From CAYSDH01 sp964429805 (GTDB taxonomy: Bacteria > Bacteroidota > Bacteroidia > Flavobacteriales_D > JABDKJ01), in assembly GCA_964429805.1 (NCBI GenBank), contig CAYSDH010000015.1, forward strand, positions 1-56,046: a DNA stretch of 56,046 nt, given 5' to 3'. Positions 1-6,430 of this stretch are shown one piece after another. Position 1 is the first letter of the stretch; each line of letters opens with the position of its first letter. The notes below the pieces were generated by a model. It searched no databases. It was given only the letters and a program-made list of their open reading frames with translations, and was not told where the DNA came from. Position numbers and translations under genes: made by a program.

Positions 1-49
1 TGATATGACTGTATTGTCCAAGGAGGTCGACCATATGTAGATTGCTCAT
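1..49 (-). CDS. DegT/DnrJ/EryC1/StrS-type aminotransferase, N-terminus only (partial)
   Basis: The minus strand reads ATG at base 49 and stays open to the window edge, giving MSNLHMVDLLGQYSHI. This resembles the start of the PLP-dependent sugar aminotransferases of the DegT/DnrJ/EryC1/StrS family, which often open with a short lead followed by MVDLxxQYxxI. Such aminotransferases commonly sit next to waaA in Bacteroidota, which supports the call. Only 16 codons are visible, so no catalytic residue can be checked. An inner ATG at base 34 is an alternative start. The competing plus-strand reading, a C-terminal tail ending in TAG at 38-40, cannot be excluded. Confidence 0.45.
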   Translation of the reverse strand, partial: MSNLHMVDLLGQYSHI

Positions 50-112
50 TATCTGTGATTAGAAAAACCGCACGAATATAGCTATTATAGCACTGTTATT
101 ATTGGACTGAAG

Positions 113-141
113 GGCATGCTTTTGGACTAGAAAAGCATGCC
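113..141. repeat. 11-bp inverted repeat (stem-loop)
   Basis: GGCATGCTTTT (113-123) and AAAAGCATGCC (131-141) are perfect reverse complements around a 7-base loop. There is no T-tract on either side, so it does not look like a rho-independent terminator. It sits between the divergent starts at 49 (minus) and 182 (plus), in the leader of the latter. It could be a regulatory hairpin or a protein-binding palindrome. Confidence 0.6.
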
Positions 142-181
142 GAATCAAGGAATTAATGGTCATCTTTGCCACTTGAAAGTG

Positions 182-931
182 ATGCGACACATATCTCAAG
201 TAATCTTATTTCTCTTAGCGAGCCTATCTGTCTGTGGGCAAGGCACGGTAAAGGATACCACTATTTCAATTCTCACATTTGATTTTGGAGGTGGTTATCA
301 GCTGCCAGGTGGTGATTTGGCCAATCGTTTTGGTTCCAATTCCAACATCTCTTTGGGTATGAAGCTCAAGACTAGTTCAAACTTGGTGTTTTCTGTGGAG
401 GGAAGCTTTCTCTTTGGCTCTGATGTGAAAGAAAACGTGGCTACCGGAATTCAAACCAGTGATGGCAATGTCATTGACATGGCTGGAAACTATGTCAATC
501 TTTTAATTCTTCAAAGAGGTATGACGATAACCGCCAACATGGGTAAAGTGTTCCCTCTGCTAGGTCCAAATGATAATTCTGGTCTCTCTTTGCAATGTGG
601 AGTAGGATTGCTTCAGCATAATATCAGGCTAGAAACCAGGCAGAATGAAGTGCCAGCCCTCGAGGGTGAGTATCTCAAAGGATACGATAGACTTTCTAAC
701 GGATTTACCTTGCATCAGCTCATTGGGTATCAGTTTTATGGCAACAACAGGTTGGTAAATTTCTTCATCGGCATAGAAGGCTTTCAGGCATTTACGCAGA
801 GCAGAAGAGATTTTAATTTTGATCTGATGGCCAAAGACGAGACTAAGCGTAGCGACTCTCTTTACGGTGTGAAAGTGAAATGGTCATTGCCCTTAAAAAG
901 AGGTGGTAATCGTACCGTTTATTACGAATAG
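182..931 (+). CDS. Exported beta-barrel-like protein of unknown function
   Basis: A 249-residue protein. The start at 182 is chosen over the upstream ATG at 137 because it places a clean signal peptide (MRHISQVILFLLASLSVCGQ) at the N-terminus and because base 137 lies inside the stem-loop at 113-141. The mature part is rich in Gly, Asn and aromatic residues in alternating patterns (for example FDFGGGYQLPGGDL), as in small outer-membrane beta-barrels of Bacteroidota. No catalytic motif is visible. It ends 5 bases before waaA, so the two are probably cotranscribed and the protein may relate to the outer membrane or LPS, but this is inference from position only. Confidence 0.7.
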   Translation: MRHISQVILFLLASLSVCGQGTVKDTTISILTFDFGGGYQLPGGDLANRFGSNSNISLGMKLKTSSNLVFSVEGSFLFGSDVKENVATGIQTSDGNVIDMAGNYVNLLILQRGMTITANMGKVFPLLGPNDNSGLSLQCGVGLLQHNIRLETRQNEVPALEGEYLKGYDRLSNGFTLHQLIGYQFYGNNRLVNFFIGIEGFQAFTQSRRDFNFDLMAKDETKRSDSLYGVKVKWSLPLKRGGNRTVYYE

Positions 932-936
932 GTCTC

Positions 937-2205
937 ATGAGTTTTCTGTACAATTTCCTTATCAGAGTCTATGGACTGGGCATACATCTTGCCGCTCTAT
1001 TTTCAAAAAAGGCAGCGCTCTGGGTCACAGGCCGCAGAGGGTGGAGAGCGTCAATGGCCAAGGCTCTGGCCAGGCCAGCAGAAAAGACACTGTGGATTCA
1101 CGCAGCCTCTGTCGGAGAGTTTGAGCAGGGCCGGCCAGTGATTGAAGCGTACAGAAAGGAAAATCCCAAGCACCGTATAGTTCTGAGTTTTTTTTCGCCA
1201 TCAGGCTATGAGTTGAGAAAAGATTACGCGGTGGCTGACGCGGTGGTGTACCTTCCTTTAGACACGACTTCTAATGCCCGTGACTTCATCGAAATAGTAA
1301 ATCCTGACATTGCCATTTTTATCAAGTATGAGTTTTGGTTTAATCACTTAAAAGAACTCAAACAAAGGAAGGTGAACACTTTTCTTGTGTCGGGTAGAAT
1401 GCATGAGGGACAGAGTTTTTTCAAATCTTGGGGCGCTTATTTTAGAAAAGGACTGAGTGCGTTTACCCATTTTTCTGTTCAAAATGAGCAAAGCGAGAGT
1501 CTGCTCAAAAGCATCGGTTTTCAAAACGTGTCCATGGCCGGTGACACGAGATTTGATCGCGTCTGTCAAGTAGTCGAAGAAAACCGGATCTTGCCAATAA
1601 TAGAGTCCTTTGTCTCAGGTCGCAGGTGTCTAGTGCTGGGCAGCAGTTGGCCTTATGATGAGCTGTTGCTTGAGTCTTTTATAAAGTCTCATCGTGAGAA
1701 GGGTTTTGCCTACATCATTGCGCCTCATGAGATTGACGAAAAGCGGATGCAAGAGATGGAGCAAAAGCTAAGAGCGAGTGAGGTGAAGACAGCTAGAATC
1801 TCTTCGTTAGGAAATGAGGGTGGTCCAATTGATCTGCTTTTTGTAGACAATGTTGGTATGCTCTCCAGCATATATAAGTATGCCGATGTTGCCATGGTTG
1901 GTGGAGGATTTGGCAATGGAATACATAATGTGCTTGAACCTGCCGCCTGGGGAAAGCCGGTGCTCTTTGGGCCGCGACACAGCATGTTTCAAGAGGCGAG
2001 GGAGCTAGTGGAGAGCGGTGCAGCCATGTGTGTCGAAGAGCAAGTGGACTTTGACGAGCAGTTATTGAGGCTTTTAGAAAACAAAAGTCAGTCTCAAGAA
2101 CTTGGGCACATTGCTGGAGAGTACTGCAAACAGAGGGCTGGAGCCACGGCTAAGGTGATGAAATTAATTAATGAGAAAAGCTCTTTTGCCATTGTAGATC
2201 AATGA
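937..2205 (+). CDS. waaA: 3-deoxy-D-manno-octulosonic acid (Kdo) transferase
   Basis: WaaA/KdtA is an inner-membrane glycosyltransferase that moves Kdo from CMP-Kdo onto the lipid A precursor, the first step of LPS core assembly. The 422-residue length fits the family. An N-terminal hydrophobic anchor (about residues 3-22) is followed by the signature WIHAASVGEFEQGRPVIE near residue 50, with the conserved Glu thought to be the catalytic base. The C-terminal half has the GT-B nucleotide-sugar site, with VGGGF...NVLEPAAWGKPVLFGP around residues 320-350. It follows the exported-protein gene by 5 bases. A promoter for a downstream small transcript overlaps its last codons. Confidence 0.96.
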   Translation: MSFLYNFLIRVYGLGIHLAALFSKKAALWVTGRRGWRASMAKALARPAEKTLWIHAASVGEFEQGRPVIEAYRKENPKHRIVLSFFSPSGYELRKDYAVADAVVYLPLDTTSNARDFIEIVNPDIAIFIKYEFWFNHLKELKQRKVNTFLVSGRMHEGQSFFKSWGAYFRKGLSAFTHFSVQNEQSESLLKSIGFQNVSMAGDTRFDRVCQVVEENRILPIIESFVSGRRCLVLGSSWPYDELLLESFIKSHREKGFAYIIAPHEIDEKRMQEMEQKLRASEVKTARISSLGNEGGPIDLLFVDNVGMLSSIYKYADVAMVGGGFGNGIHNVLEPAAWGKPVLFGPRHSMFQEARELVESGAAMCVEEQVDFDEQLLRLLENKSQSQELGHIAGEYCKQRAGATAKVMKLINEKSSFAIVDQ

Positions 2206-2215
2206 AGTATATTTG
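2185..2215 (+). promoter_or_regulatory. Bacteroidota-type promoter overlapping the waaA 3' end
   Basis: A -33 TTTG at 2185-2188, a 19-base spacer and a perfect -7 TATATTTG at 2208-2215 match the TTTG/TAnnTTTG consensus of the Bacteroidota primary sigma factor. The last base of the -7 element predicts transcription starting near 2219, exactly where a GAAA-tetraloop hairpin begins. It would drive the small RNA candidate that ends in the terminator at 2274-2309. Confidence 0.6.
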
Positions 2216-2218
2216 CTC

Positions 2219-2309
2219 CCCGTTGAAAAACGGGTATCAGCGAAAGTAGCTCAGTTGGTTCGCTCAAGCTATTGCAAGCCAGCCCAAAAGGGCTGGCTTG
2301 CTTTTTTTT
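2219..2309 (+). ncRNA. Candidate small RNA containing a 5' tRNA-Gly-like fragment
   Basis: A predicted transcript of about 90 nt lies between its own promoter and a strong terminator. Three parts are visible. First, a 6-bp stem CCCGTT/AACGGG closed by a GAAA tetraloop (2219-2234). Second, 2240-2260 reads GCGAAAGTAGCTCAGTTGGT plus one T, which is the acceptor strand and D-arm start of a Bacteroidota tRNA-Gly as I remember it. The rest of the tRNA (anticodon and T arm) is missing. Within this part GCGAA (2240-2244) can pair with TTCGC (2259-2263). Third, the terminator hairpin. It may be a decayed tRNA operon that left a transcribed remnant, or a functional tRNA-derived regulator. No expression evidence is available. 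Confidence 0.45.
2274..2309 (+). terminator. Rho-independent terminator after the small RNA and waaA
   Basis: A perfect 12-bp stem, GCAAGCCAGCCC (2274-2285) and GGGCTGGCTTGC (2290-2301), closes an AAAA loop and is followed by eight T residues (2302-2309). It is the strongest intrinsic terminator in the window. Confidence 0.93.
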
Positions 2310-2488
2310 CTGGCCTTCGCATATAGTTGAGCGCTCACTGAGTTTTCTTAAGCTAAAGATTCGTCATGGCTGAGAGTTCCATTCTTTAATTTCTGCTTGA
2401 CTGGAGCGGCTTGCAGATGCGGACCCAGCTCAAATTACAAGCGGTCATAATTACCGAATCATGAAATCTTTTAAGAACTGTCCTCACT
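2310..2488. other. Intergenic stretch, no gene seen
   Basis: Between the terminator and the tRNA-Leu promoter I see no open frame with a plausible start, no further tRNA piece and no strong hairpin. The stretch may hold decayed remains of the tRNA locus upstream, but no similarity is recognisable by eye. Confidence 0.5.
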
Positions 2489-2522
2489 TTTGTATGTCAC
2501 TTTGCGAAAAGAGATAACTTTG
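2489..2522 (+). promoter_or_regulatory. Promoter of tRNA-Leu
   Basis: A TTTG at 2489-2492 and a perfect -7 TAACTTTG at 2515-2522, separated by 22 bases, fit the Bacteroidota consensus with a slightly long spacer. Transcription is expected from about 2526, giving a 15-base leader before the tRNA. The same transcript may continue into ribF, since no terminator lies between them. Confidence 0.6.
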
Positions 2523-2540
2523 CGGCCGCACAATACCCCT

Positions 2541-2626
2541 GCCCGGATGGTGGAATTGGTAGACACGATGGACTTAAAATCCATTGGACAGCAATGTCCG
2601 TGCGGGTTCAAGTCCCGCTCCGGGTA
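2541..2626 (+). tRNA. tRNA-Leu(TAA)
   Basis: An 86-base class II tRNA. GCCCGGA pairs with TCCGGGT (one G-T pair at the first position), followed by the discriminator A at 2626. The anticodon stem ATGGA/TCCAT encloses loop CTTAAAA with anticodon TAA. A long variable arm (GGACAGCAATGTCC) is present, as required for leucine tRNAs, and the T arm is GCGGG-TTCAAGT-CCCGC. No CCA is encoded. Confidence 0.95.
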
Positions 2627-2640
2627 CTATTTTTCTCAAT

Positions 2641-2660
2641 GTAAATCGGCAAGGATTTAC
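2641..2660 (+). repeat. Short hairpin between tRNA-Leu and ribF
   Basis: GTAAATC and GATTTAC form a perfect 7-bp stem around the loop GGCAAG. No T-tract follows, so it is not a terminator. It lies in the leader of ribF, 20 bases before the TTG start, and could affect processing of the tRNA precursor or translation of ribF. It does not resemble an FMN riboswitch. Confidence 0.4.
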
Positions 2661-2679
2661 TTCTAATCATGAGTATATC

Positions 2680-3615
2680 TTGAATATACACACCGATATT
2701 TCCACTTTTAAAGACATCAAAAATCCAGTGTTGACCATTGGAACTTTTGATGGTGTCCATAAAGGCCACAAGATTATTATCGATCGGGTCAATGAGATTT
2801 CTCGGTCAGTAGGAGGGGAGTCCGTCTTGTTGACATTTAGCCCGCACCCACGCTTGGTGCTCTTTCAAGATTTAGGACTAGAGCTCATCAGCTCAATGGA
2901 TGAAAAGATTTCGCTGCTCAGAGACTGTGGGTTAGACCATCTTATCATCTTGCCATTTACGAAAGAGTTTTCGAGAATTAGCGCAGTCTCCTATGTCCGT
3001 GACTTATTGGTAAACGGTATCGGTGCGCACACAGTGGTGGTGGGTTATGATCATCACTTTGGCAGAAACAGAGAGGGTGATATACACAGTCTCAACGAAT
3101 TTGCTGAGCTCTATGATTTTCAGGTGGAAGAGATTCCGGCACAGACCATAGATGATGTGGAGGTGAGTAGCACAAAGATTAGAAGGGCGTTAAAAGTGGG
3201 TGACATCGGCTTGGGGCGTGACTATCTGGGCTATGCATTTCGCTTATCTGGTCAAGTGGTTAAGGGCAAGCAGAATGGAAGGAAAATGGGCTACCCTACG
3301 GCCAATATTCAGGTTGATGATGAGCATAAATTAATTCCTGCATGCGGAGTGTACGCGGTGCAGGTGGTGGTAGATGATGTCAAGTATGGCGGTATGCTCA
3401 ACATCGGTCAGCGACCGACAATCGAAGGTCAGCGAAGTGAGGAAACCATTGAAGTCAATATCTTCGGGCTCGAGGATGATATCTATTTTAAAGAAATTGT
3501 CGTTCTGTTTCATGAACGAATTCGCGATGAACAGTATTTTGAATCAATGGACCTACTCAAAAATCAACTCCATGCCGATAAGCGCAAGGCAATGGAGGTG
3601 CTCGCTGCTGTGTAG
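2680..3615 (+). CDS. ribF: Bifunctional riboflavin kinase / FAD synthetase
   Basis: RibF makes FMN from riboflavin and then FAD. The 311-residue protein has the N-terminal FMN adenylyltransferase domain with TIGTFDGVHKGH (about residues 17-28, the nucleotide-binding HxGH-like motif) and VVVGYDHHFGRNREG near residue 120. The C-terminal riboflavin kinase domain carries GKQNGRKMGYPTANI near residue 205 and the later GMLNIGQRPT. The frame is open upstream through the tRNA-Leu gene, so the real start must lie later. The TTG at 2680 gives a normal-length N-terminus (NIHTDIS after the initiator) and no nearer ATG fits the family. The LRR gene begins inside its 3' end. Confidence 0.95.
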   Translation: MNIHTDISTFKDIKNPVLTIGTFDGVHKGHKIIIDRVNEISRSVGGESVLLTFSPHPRLVLFQDLGLELISSMDEKISLLRDCGLDHLIILPFTKEFSRISAVSYVRDLLVNGIGAHTVVVGYDHHFGRNREGDIHSLNEFAELYDFQVEEIPAQTIDDVEVSSTKIRRALKVGDIGLGRDYLGYAFRLSGQVVKGKQNGRKMGYPTANIQVDDEHKLIPACGVYAVQVVVDDVKYGGMLNIGQRPTIEGQRSEETIEVNIFGLEDDIYFKEIVVLFHERIRDEQYFESMDLLKNQLHADKRKAMEVLAAV

Positions 3616-4177
3616 TCTATTGTTGTGTCTTCTGACCCCAGCTGGCTTGGTTGCTCAAGATGGGCTGAAGGTGAAGAGATTTAAAAAACTAGAGCTAGCT
3701 CAATTGACGCCTGACTCGGTGCTGAGTTTAGATTTAAGTGGACAGCGTCTCAAAGAATTTCCTGCTGTCATTCTGGAGATGAAAAATCTCAAAGAATTAC
3801 GCTTAAAGAAATGCAAGCTGACTTCAATCCCTGATATTTCTTCTTTATCAAACCTTCAGGTTTTAGATCTTGGGAGTAACAAACTTGACACCATCCATCC
3901 GTCAATTTATAGTCTGACGGGCCTAGAAAAACTTAGAATAGGCAACAACCAAATCTCTGAGGTAGATGCGCGTGTGGCTGAGCTCACTCAACTAAAATAC
4001 CTTGACCTCTGGGGCAATATGCTGTCTGACTTACCCGAAGAAATGAAAAGCCTATCGAAACTGGTGTATATGGATATGAGGGTGATGGAAATTAATTCTG
4101 CTCGTCAAGAACGAATTTCCAATGACTTGCCTCATTGCAGAGTATTCTTTTCTGCACCTTGCAACTGCATGGACTAG
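3572..4177 (+). CDS. Exported leucine-rich-repeat protein
   Basis: A 201-residue protein with a signal peptide starting MPISARQWRCSLLCSLL and ending near LVAQ (residue 27). Starting at 3572 gives this signal, so the gene overlaps the end of ribF by 44 bases in another frame. Earlier starts in the same frame lie deeper inside ribF and are not believable. The mature part holds about five leucine-rich repeats of roughly 23 residues (LxxLxLxxNxLxxLPxx type, such as LQVLDLGSNKLDTIHPSI and LKYLDLWGNMLSDLPEEM), typical of protein-binding scaffolds. The tail ends CRVFFSAPCNCMD. The partner is unknown. Its stop lies 4 bases from the convergent gene. Confidence 0.8.
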   Translation: MPISARQWRCSLLCSLLLCLLTPAGLVAQDGLKVKRFKKLELAQLTPDSVLSLDLSGQRLKEFPAVILEMKNLKELRLKKCKLTSIPDISSLSNLQVLDLGSNKLDTIHPSIYSLTGLEKLRIGNNQISEVDARVAELTQLKYLDLWGNMLSDLPEEMKSLSKLVYMDMRVMEINSARQERISNDLPHCRVFFSAPCNCMD

Positions 4178-4181
4178 GTGC

Positions 4182-5051
4182 TTATCTCAATCTGATTTTG
4201 CAATAAACTGGAAGGTGGTCTGAAGGGTAATTCTCATTGTGCGACACGTCTACCACCTCATAAGAGTTGATAGGAATGTCTTGGCTCAAGAAAACGTAAT
4301 CGAATCTTTTACCTTCTTCTTGTGCTTTTTTCTTCCAGCCAAAAAACGTGTTGTCCTTGTCGGTGGTGCGCACGAGGCTAGACTCGTGACTGTCTTTTGC
4401 CCACGACTTAATGGAGGTCACGGCTTCATCATCAGGTTCGCAACTCAGGTCGCCCAGTAAAAAGAAAGTACTGCCTTGGGTAATCTGGTCTACGCGCTCT
4501 TTGAGTAGGCGTGCTGACTCCATCTGCGCATCAGGATTGTCTTTTTCAAACTGCGTGTTAAACGCATAGACTACTTGCTCGCTCAGTACATGCTTTAGTT
4601 TGAGCCAGTTTACGGTCTTCGGTTCTGCGTTCCAGCTTTTAGATCCGGGTAAGTTGGGGTTAGAGGAAAGCCAAAAAGTGCCTTGGTCTAGTTTTTCATA
4701 CGCAGCAGTGTTGTAAAGTATCGGGCCCATGTCGCCTCTTATGTTGCCGTCTTCACTGCCTAAGGCGTACCACTCATAACCAGACAGGTTTTGTTTGAGC
4801 CAAGAAGATTGGCCCAGACTACATTCTTGAAGACCTAAAATCTCCGGTCTTTTGCTTCGAATAATCTGTGCAATAAGGCCTCTTCGCTCCGTCCATCCAT
4901 AGGCCGCGCCCCCGTTGTCGAGATCTATGTTGTAGGACATCACCGTGGTGGTGGTTGATGCTGGAAATGGATTGTGGTAGTTTACTTCATTGTTTGTCCC
5001 TCCTGCCCAAAAAGCGAAAATGGAAAGACAGAGTATGATAGTACTCTTCAT
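4182..5051 (-). CDS. Secreted endonuclease/exonuclease/phosphatase family protein
   Basis: A 289-residue protein with an N-terminal hydrophobic signal (MKSTIILCLSIFAFWAGG). The endonuclease/exonuclease/phosphatase fold is shown by VMSYNID (Asn ligand) near residue 38, LGLQE (metal-binding Glu) near 92, LLGDLSCEPDD near 198 (the family GDxN position reads GDLS here) and the terminal SDHLPV motif (catalytic Asp-His) near 278. Members cleave DNA, RNA or phosphoesters; the substrate cannot be told. The usual Asn after GD being Ser is an oddity worth noting. A possible -7 element TAGTTTTG lies on the minus strand at 5114-5107. It is convergent with the LRR gene. Confidence 0.88.
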   Translation of the reverse strand: MKSTIILCLSIFAFWAGGTNNEVNYHNPFPASTTTTVMSYNIDLDNGGAAYGWTERRGLIAQIIRSKRPEILGLQECSLGQSSWLKQNLSGYEWYALGSEDGNIRGDMGPILYNTAAYEKLDQGTFWLSSNPNLPGSKSWNAEPKTVNWLKLKHVLSEQVVYAFNTQFEKDNPDAQMESARLLKERVDQITQGSTFFLLGDLSCEPDDEAVTSIKSWAKDSHESSLVRTTDKDNTFFGWKKKAQEEGKRFDYVFLSQDIPINSYEVVDVSHNENYPSDHLPVYCKIRLR

Positions 5052-5156
5052 GGTGTGTTTAGGTGTTTTTTTTGTGCAACAATTCGCCTTGCAGGCGGCT
5101 TCTGGACAAAACTAACAATTAAATGTTAATAACCTGTTGATAAAATCAAGTTGATG

Positions 5157-5187
5157 TTGATAACCACTGTCAGTGCATCTAAGTTTC
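5157..5187 (+). promoter_or_regulatory. Possible promoter of the DUF4476 gene
   Basis: TTG at 5157-5159, a 20-base spacer and TAAGTTTC at 5180-5187 differ from the TTG/TAnnTTTG consensus at one base. It would give a leader of about 85 bases containing the strong ribosome binding site at 5261. This is the best candidate in the 224-base gap, but weak. Confidence 0.35.
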
Positions 5188-5260
5188 TGGTAAACAGGCC
5201 TATGCGACTTTTGGCACAGCTATTGGAAATACCTATACATGTTTAACCACTAATTCAAAG

Positions 5261-5267
5261 AAGGAGG
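5261..5267 (+). promoter_or_regulatory. Strong Shine-Dalgarno site
   Basis: AAGGAGG lies 8 bases before the ATG at 5276. Most genes in this window lack any such sequence, as expected in Bacteroidota, where the anti-SD end of 16S rRNA is often masked. A near-perfect SD is therefore unusual and fixes the start codon of the gene. Confidence 0.8.
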
Positions 5268-5275
5268 ATAGCAAC

Positions 5276-6370
5276 ATGAGAAAGATGATGATAATAGCAG
5301 CCCTACTAACAGTCACACTGACTGCATGGGCAGATGACAGAAGGTCAAATTCGACTTTGGTAATCAGTGCCTTTGATTCAAGGCCAGTGACAGTGACTAT
5401 AGATGGAGCCTCTTATTTCGGTAACCAAAAAGTAGTCATCAACGAGTTGAGTCCGGGCAGTCACCGAGTGAAGGTGTCAAGAGAAACAACTGTGCGCAGA
5501 AATGGCAACAACGCAGGCTTCGTGCAAACGCTATTCAGCGGTTGGGTAAAGGTGCCAGCCAGAAGTAAAGTGCGTGCAAAAGTGACTCGACACAGAAGTA
5601 TGAGTACTCACGTGTCGCCATTACTTCATTACGGTCATGACCACCATCAAAACGGTAACCAGCATGATCAGTATGGGTCACAGTCAGGTGTCTATGAGTG
5701 CACAAGTGGGCAAGGAACCTTGCATCATGGCGGCTATACATATGGTCAGCAAGATTCGGGACTTAACTATCCGCACGGTGCGCCAGTAGATCATCATGAC
5801 CACTATGGTTCTCAGTCTTGCGACCAAGGATGCACGGCTCATGACAATGGTGCATATCAGCAAGGCAATCAGATTGATGCGGCTAGCCATAATCACTATG
5901 GTTCGCAGGAATGTATGCAGGGCTGCCCGTCATATGACAACTCGGGCTACAATACCATTGGTCAGCATGATGGGTATGACACCGATACGCATGATGGGTA
6001 TGGCTCTTATGGAAACACGAATGATGGCTACGGCTCATCTGGAAACTGGGACCAGGGCGCTTATGGACATCAGACATACCCTGCGCAAGGCATGGACGCT
6101 ACTCGCTTCGATCAGTTTTTGAAAAACGTTGAAGACGCTGGATTTGAGAGCACTCGTTTTGAGATAGCCAGATACACATTGACCGAAGAGTCTTTGAGTA
6201 CCAATCAGACTATTGAGCTCCTAAAGCTTTTTGACTTTGAGAATTCTAAAATTCAGATTGCGAAAAAGGCCTATGATCGCGTAGTTGATCCAGAGAATTT
6301 TATGGAAGTTACTTCGCAGTTTACATTCTCTTCAAGCACCACTGAGCTGATAGAGTATATGAACGTATGA
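5276..6370 (+). CDS. Exported DUF4476 protein with a His/Gly/Tyr/Cys-rich repeat region
   Basis: A 364-residue protein with a signal peptide (MRKMMIIAALLTVTLTAWAD). Residues about 28-105 form a PEGA-like beta domain. Residues about 118-270 are low-complexity, rich in His, Gly, Tyr, Asp, Gln and Ser, with three related units around DQYGSQSGVYEC, DHYGSQSCDQGC and NHYGSQECMQGC, followed by DGYGSYGN/DGYGSSGN units. The C-terminal part (about 275-364) is a DUF4476 domain, a small helical module common in Bacteroidota exported proteins. The Cys-x2-Gly-Cys pairs and many His-Asp clusters suggest metal binding, which is inference. A strong SD precedes the ATG and a terminator follows, so it is a single-gene unit. 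Confidence 0.85.
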   Translation: MRKMMIIAALLTVTLTAWADDRRSNSTLVISAFDSRPVTVTIDGASYFGNQKVVINELSPGSHRVKVSRETTVRRNGNNAGFVQTLFSGWVKVPARSKVRAKVTRHRSMSTHVSPLLHYGHDHHQNGNQHDQYGSQSGVYECTSGQGTLHHGGYTYGQQDSGLNYPHGAPVDHHDHYGSQSCDQGCTAHDNGAYQQGNQIDAASHNHYGSQECMQGCPSYDNSGYNTIGQHDGYDTDTHDGYGSYGNTNDGYGSSGNWDQGAYGHQTYPAQGMDATRFDQFLKNVEDAGFESTRFEIARYTLTEESLSTNQTIELLKLFDFENSKIQIAKKAYDRVVDPENFMEVTSQFTFSSSTTELIEYMNV

Positions 6371-6389
6371 TGAGACTACACGTTGACCT

Positions 6390-6426
6390 TCCCCTCAATA
6401 CCATGGTGTGTTGGGGGGATTTTTTT
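6390..6426 (+). terminator. Rho-independent terminator after the DUF4476 gene
   Basis: TCCCCTCAATAC (6390-6401) pairs with GTGTTGGGGGGA (6408-6419) in a 12-bp stem with two G-T pairs and a CATGGT loop, followed by seven T residues. Confidence 0.85.
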
Positions 6427-6430
6427 GTGC

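Noticed and set aside
2641..2660. FMN riboswitch in front of ribF
   Set aside because: Only a 7-bp hairpin is present; the conserved FMN aptamer junction sequences are absent.
2584..2679. Extended N-terminus of ribF reaching into tRNA-Leu
   Set aside because: It would translate the anticodon and T arm of a perfect tRNA and adds 32 residues unlike RibF.
5535..6122. Several His- or Met-rich frames inside the DUF4476 gene
   Set aside because: They are other readings of the same repeat DNA and have no start signal; the SD-supported gene is the real one.
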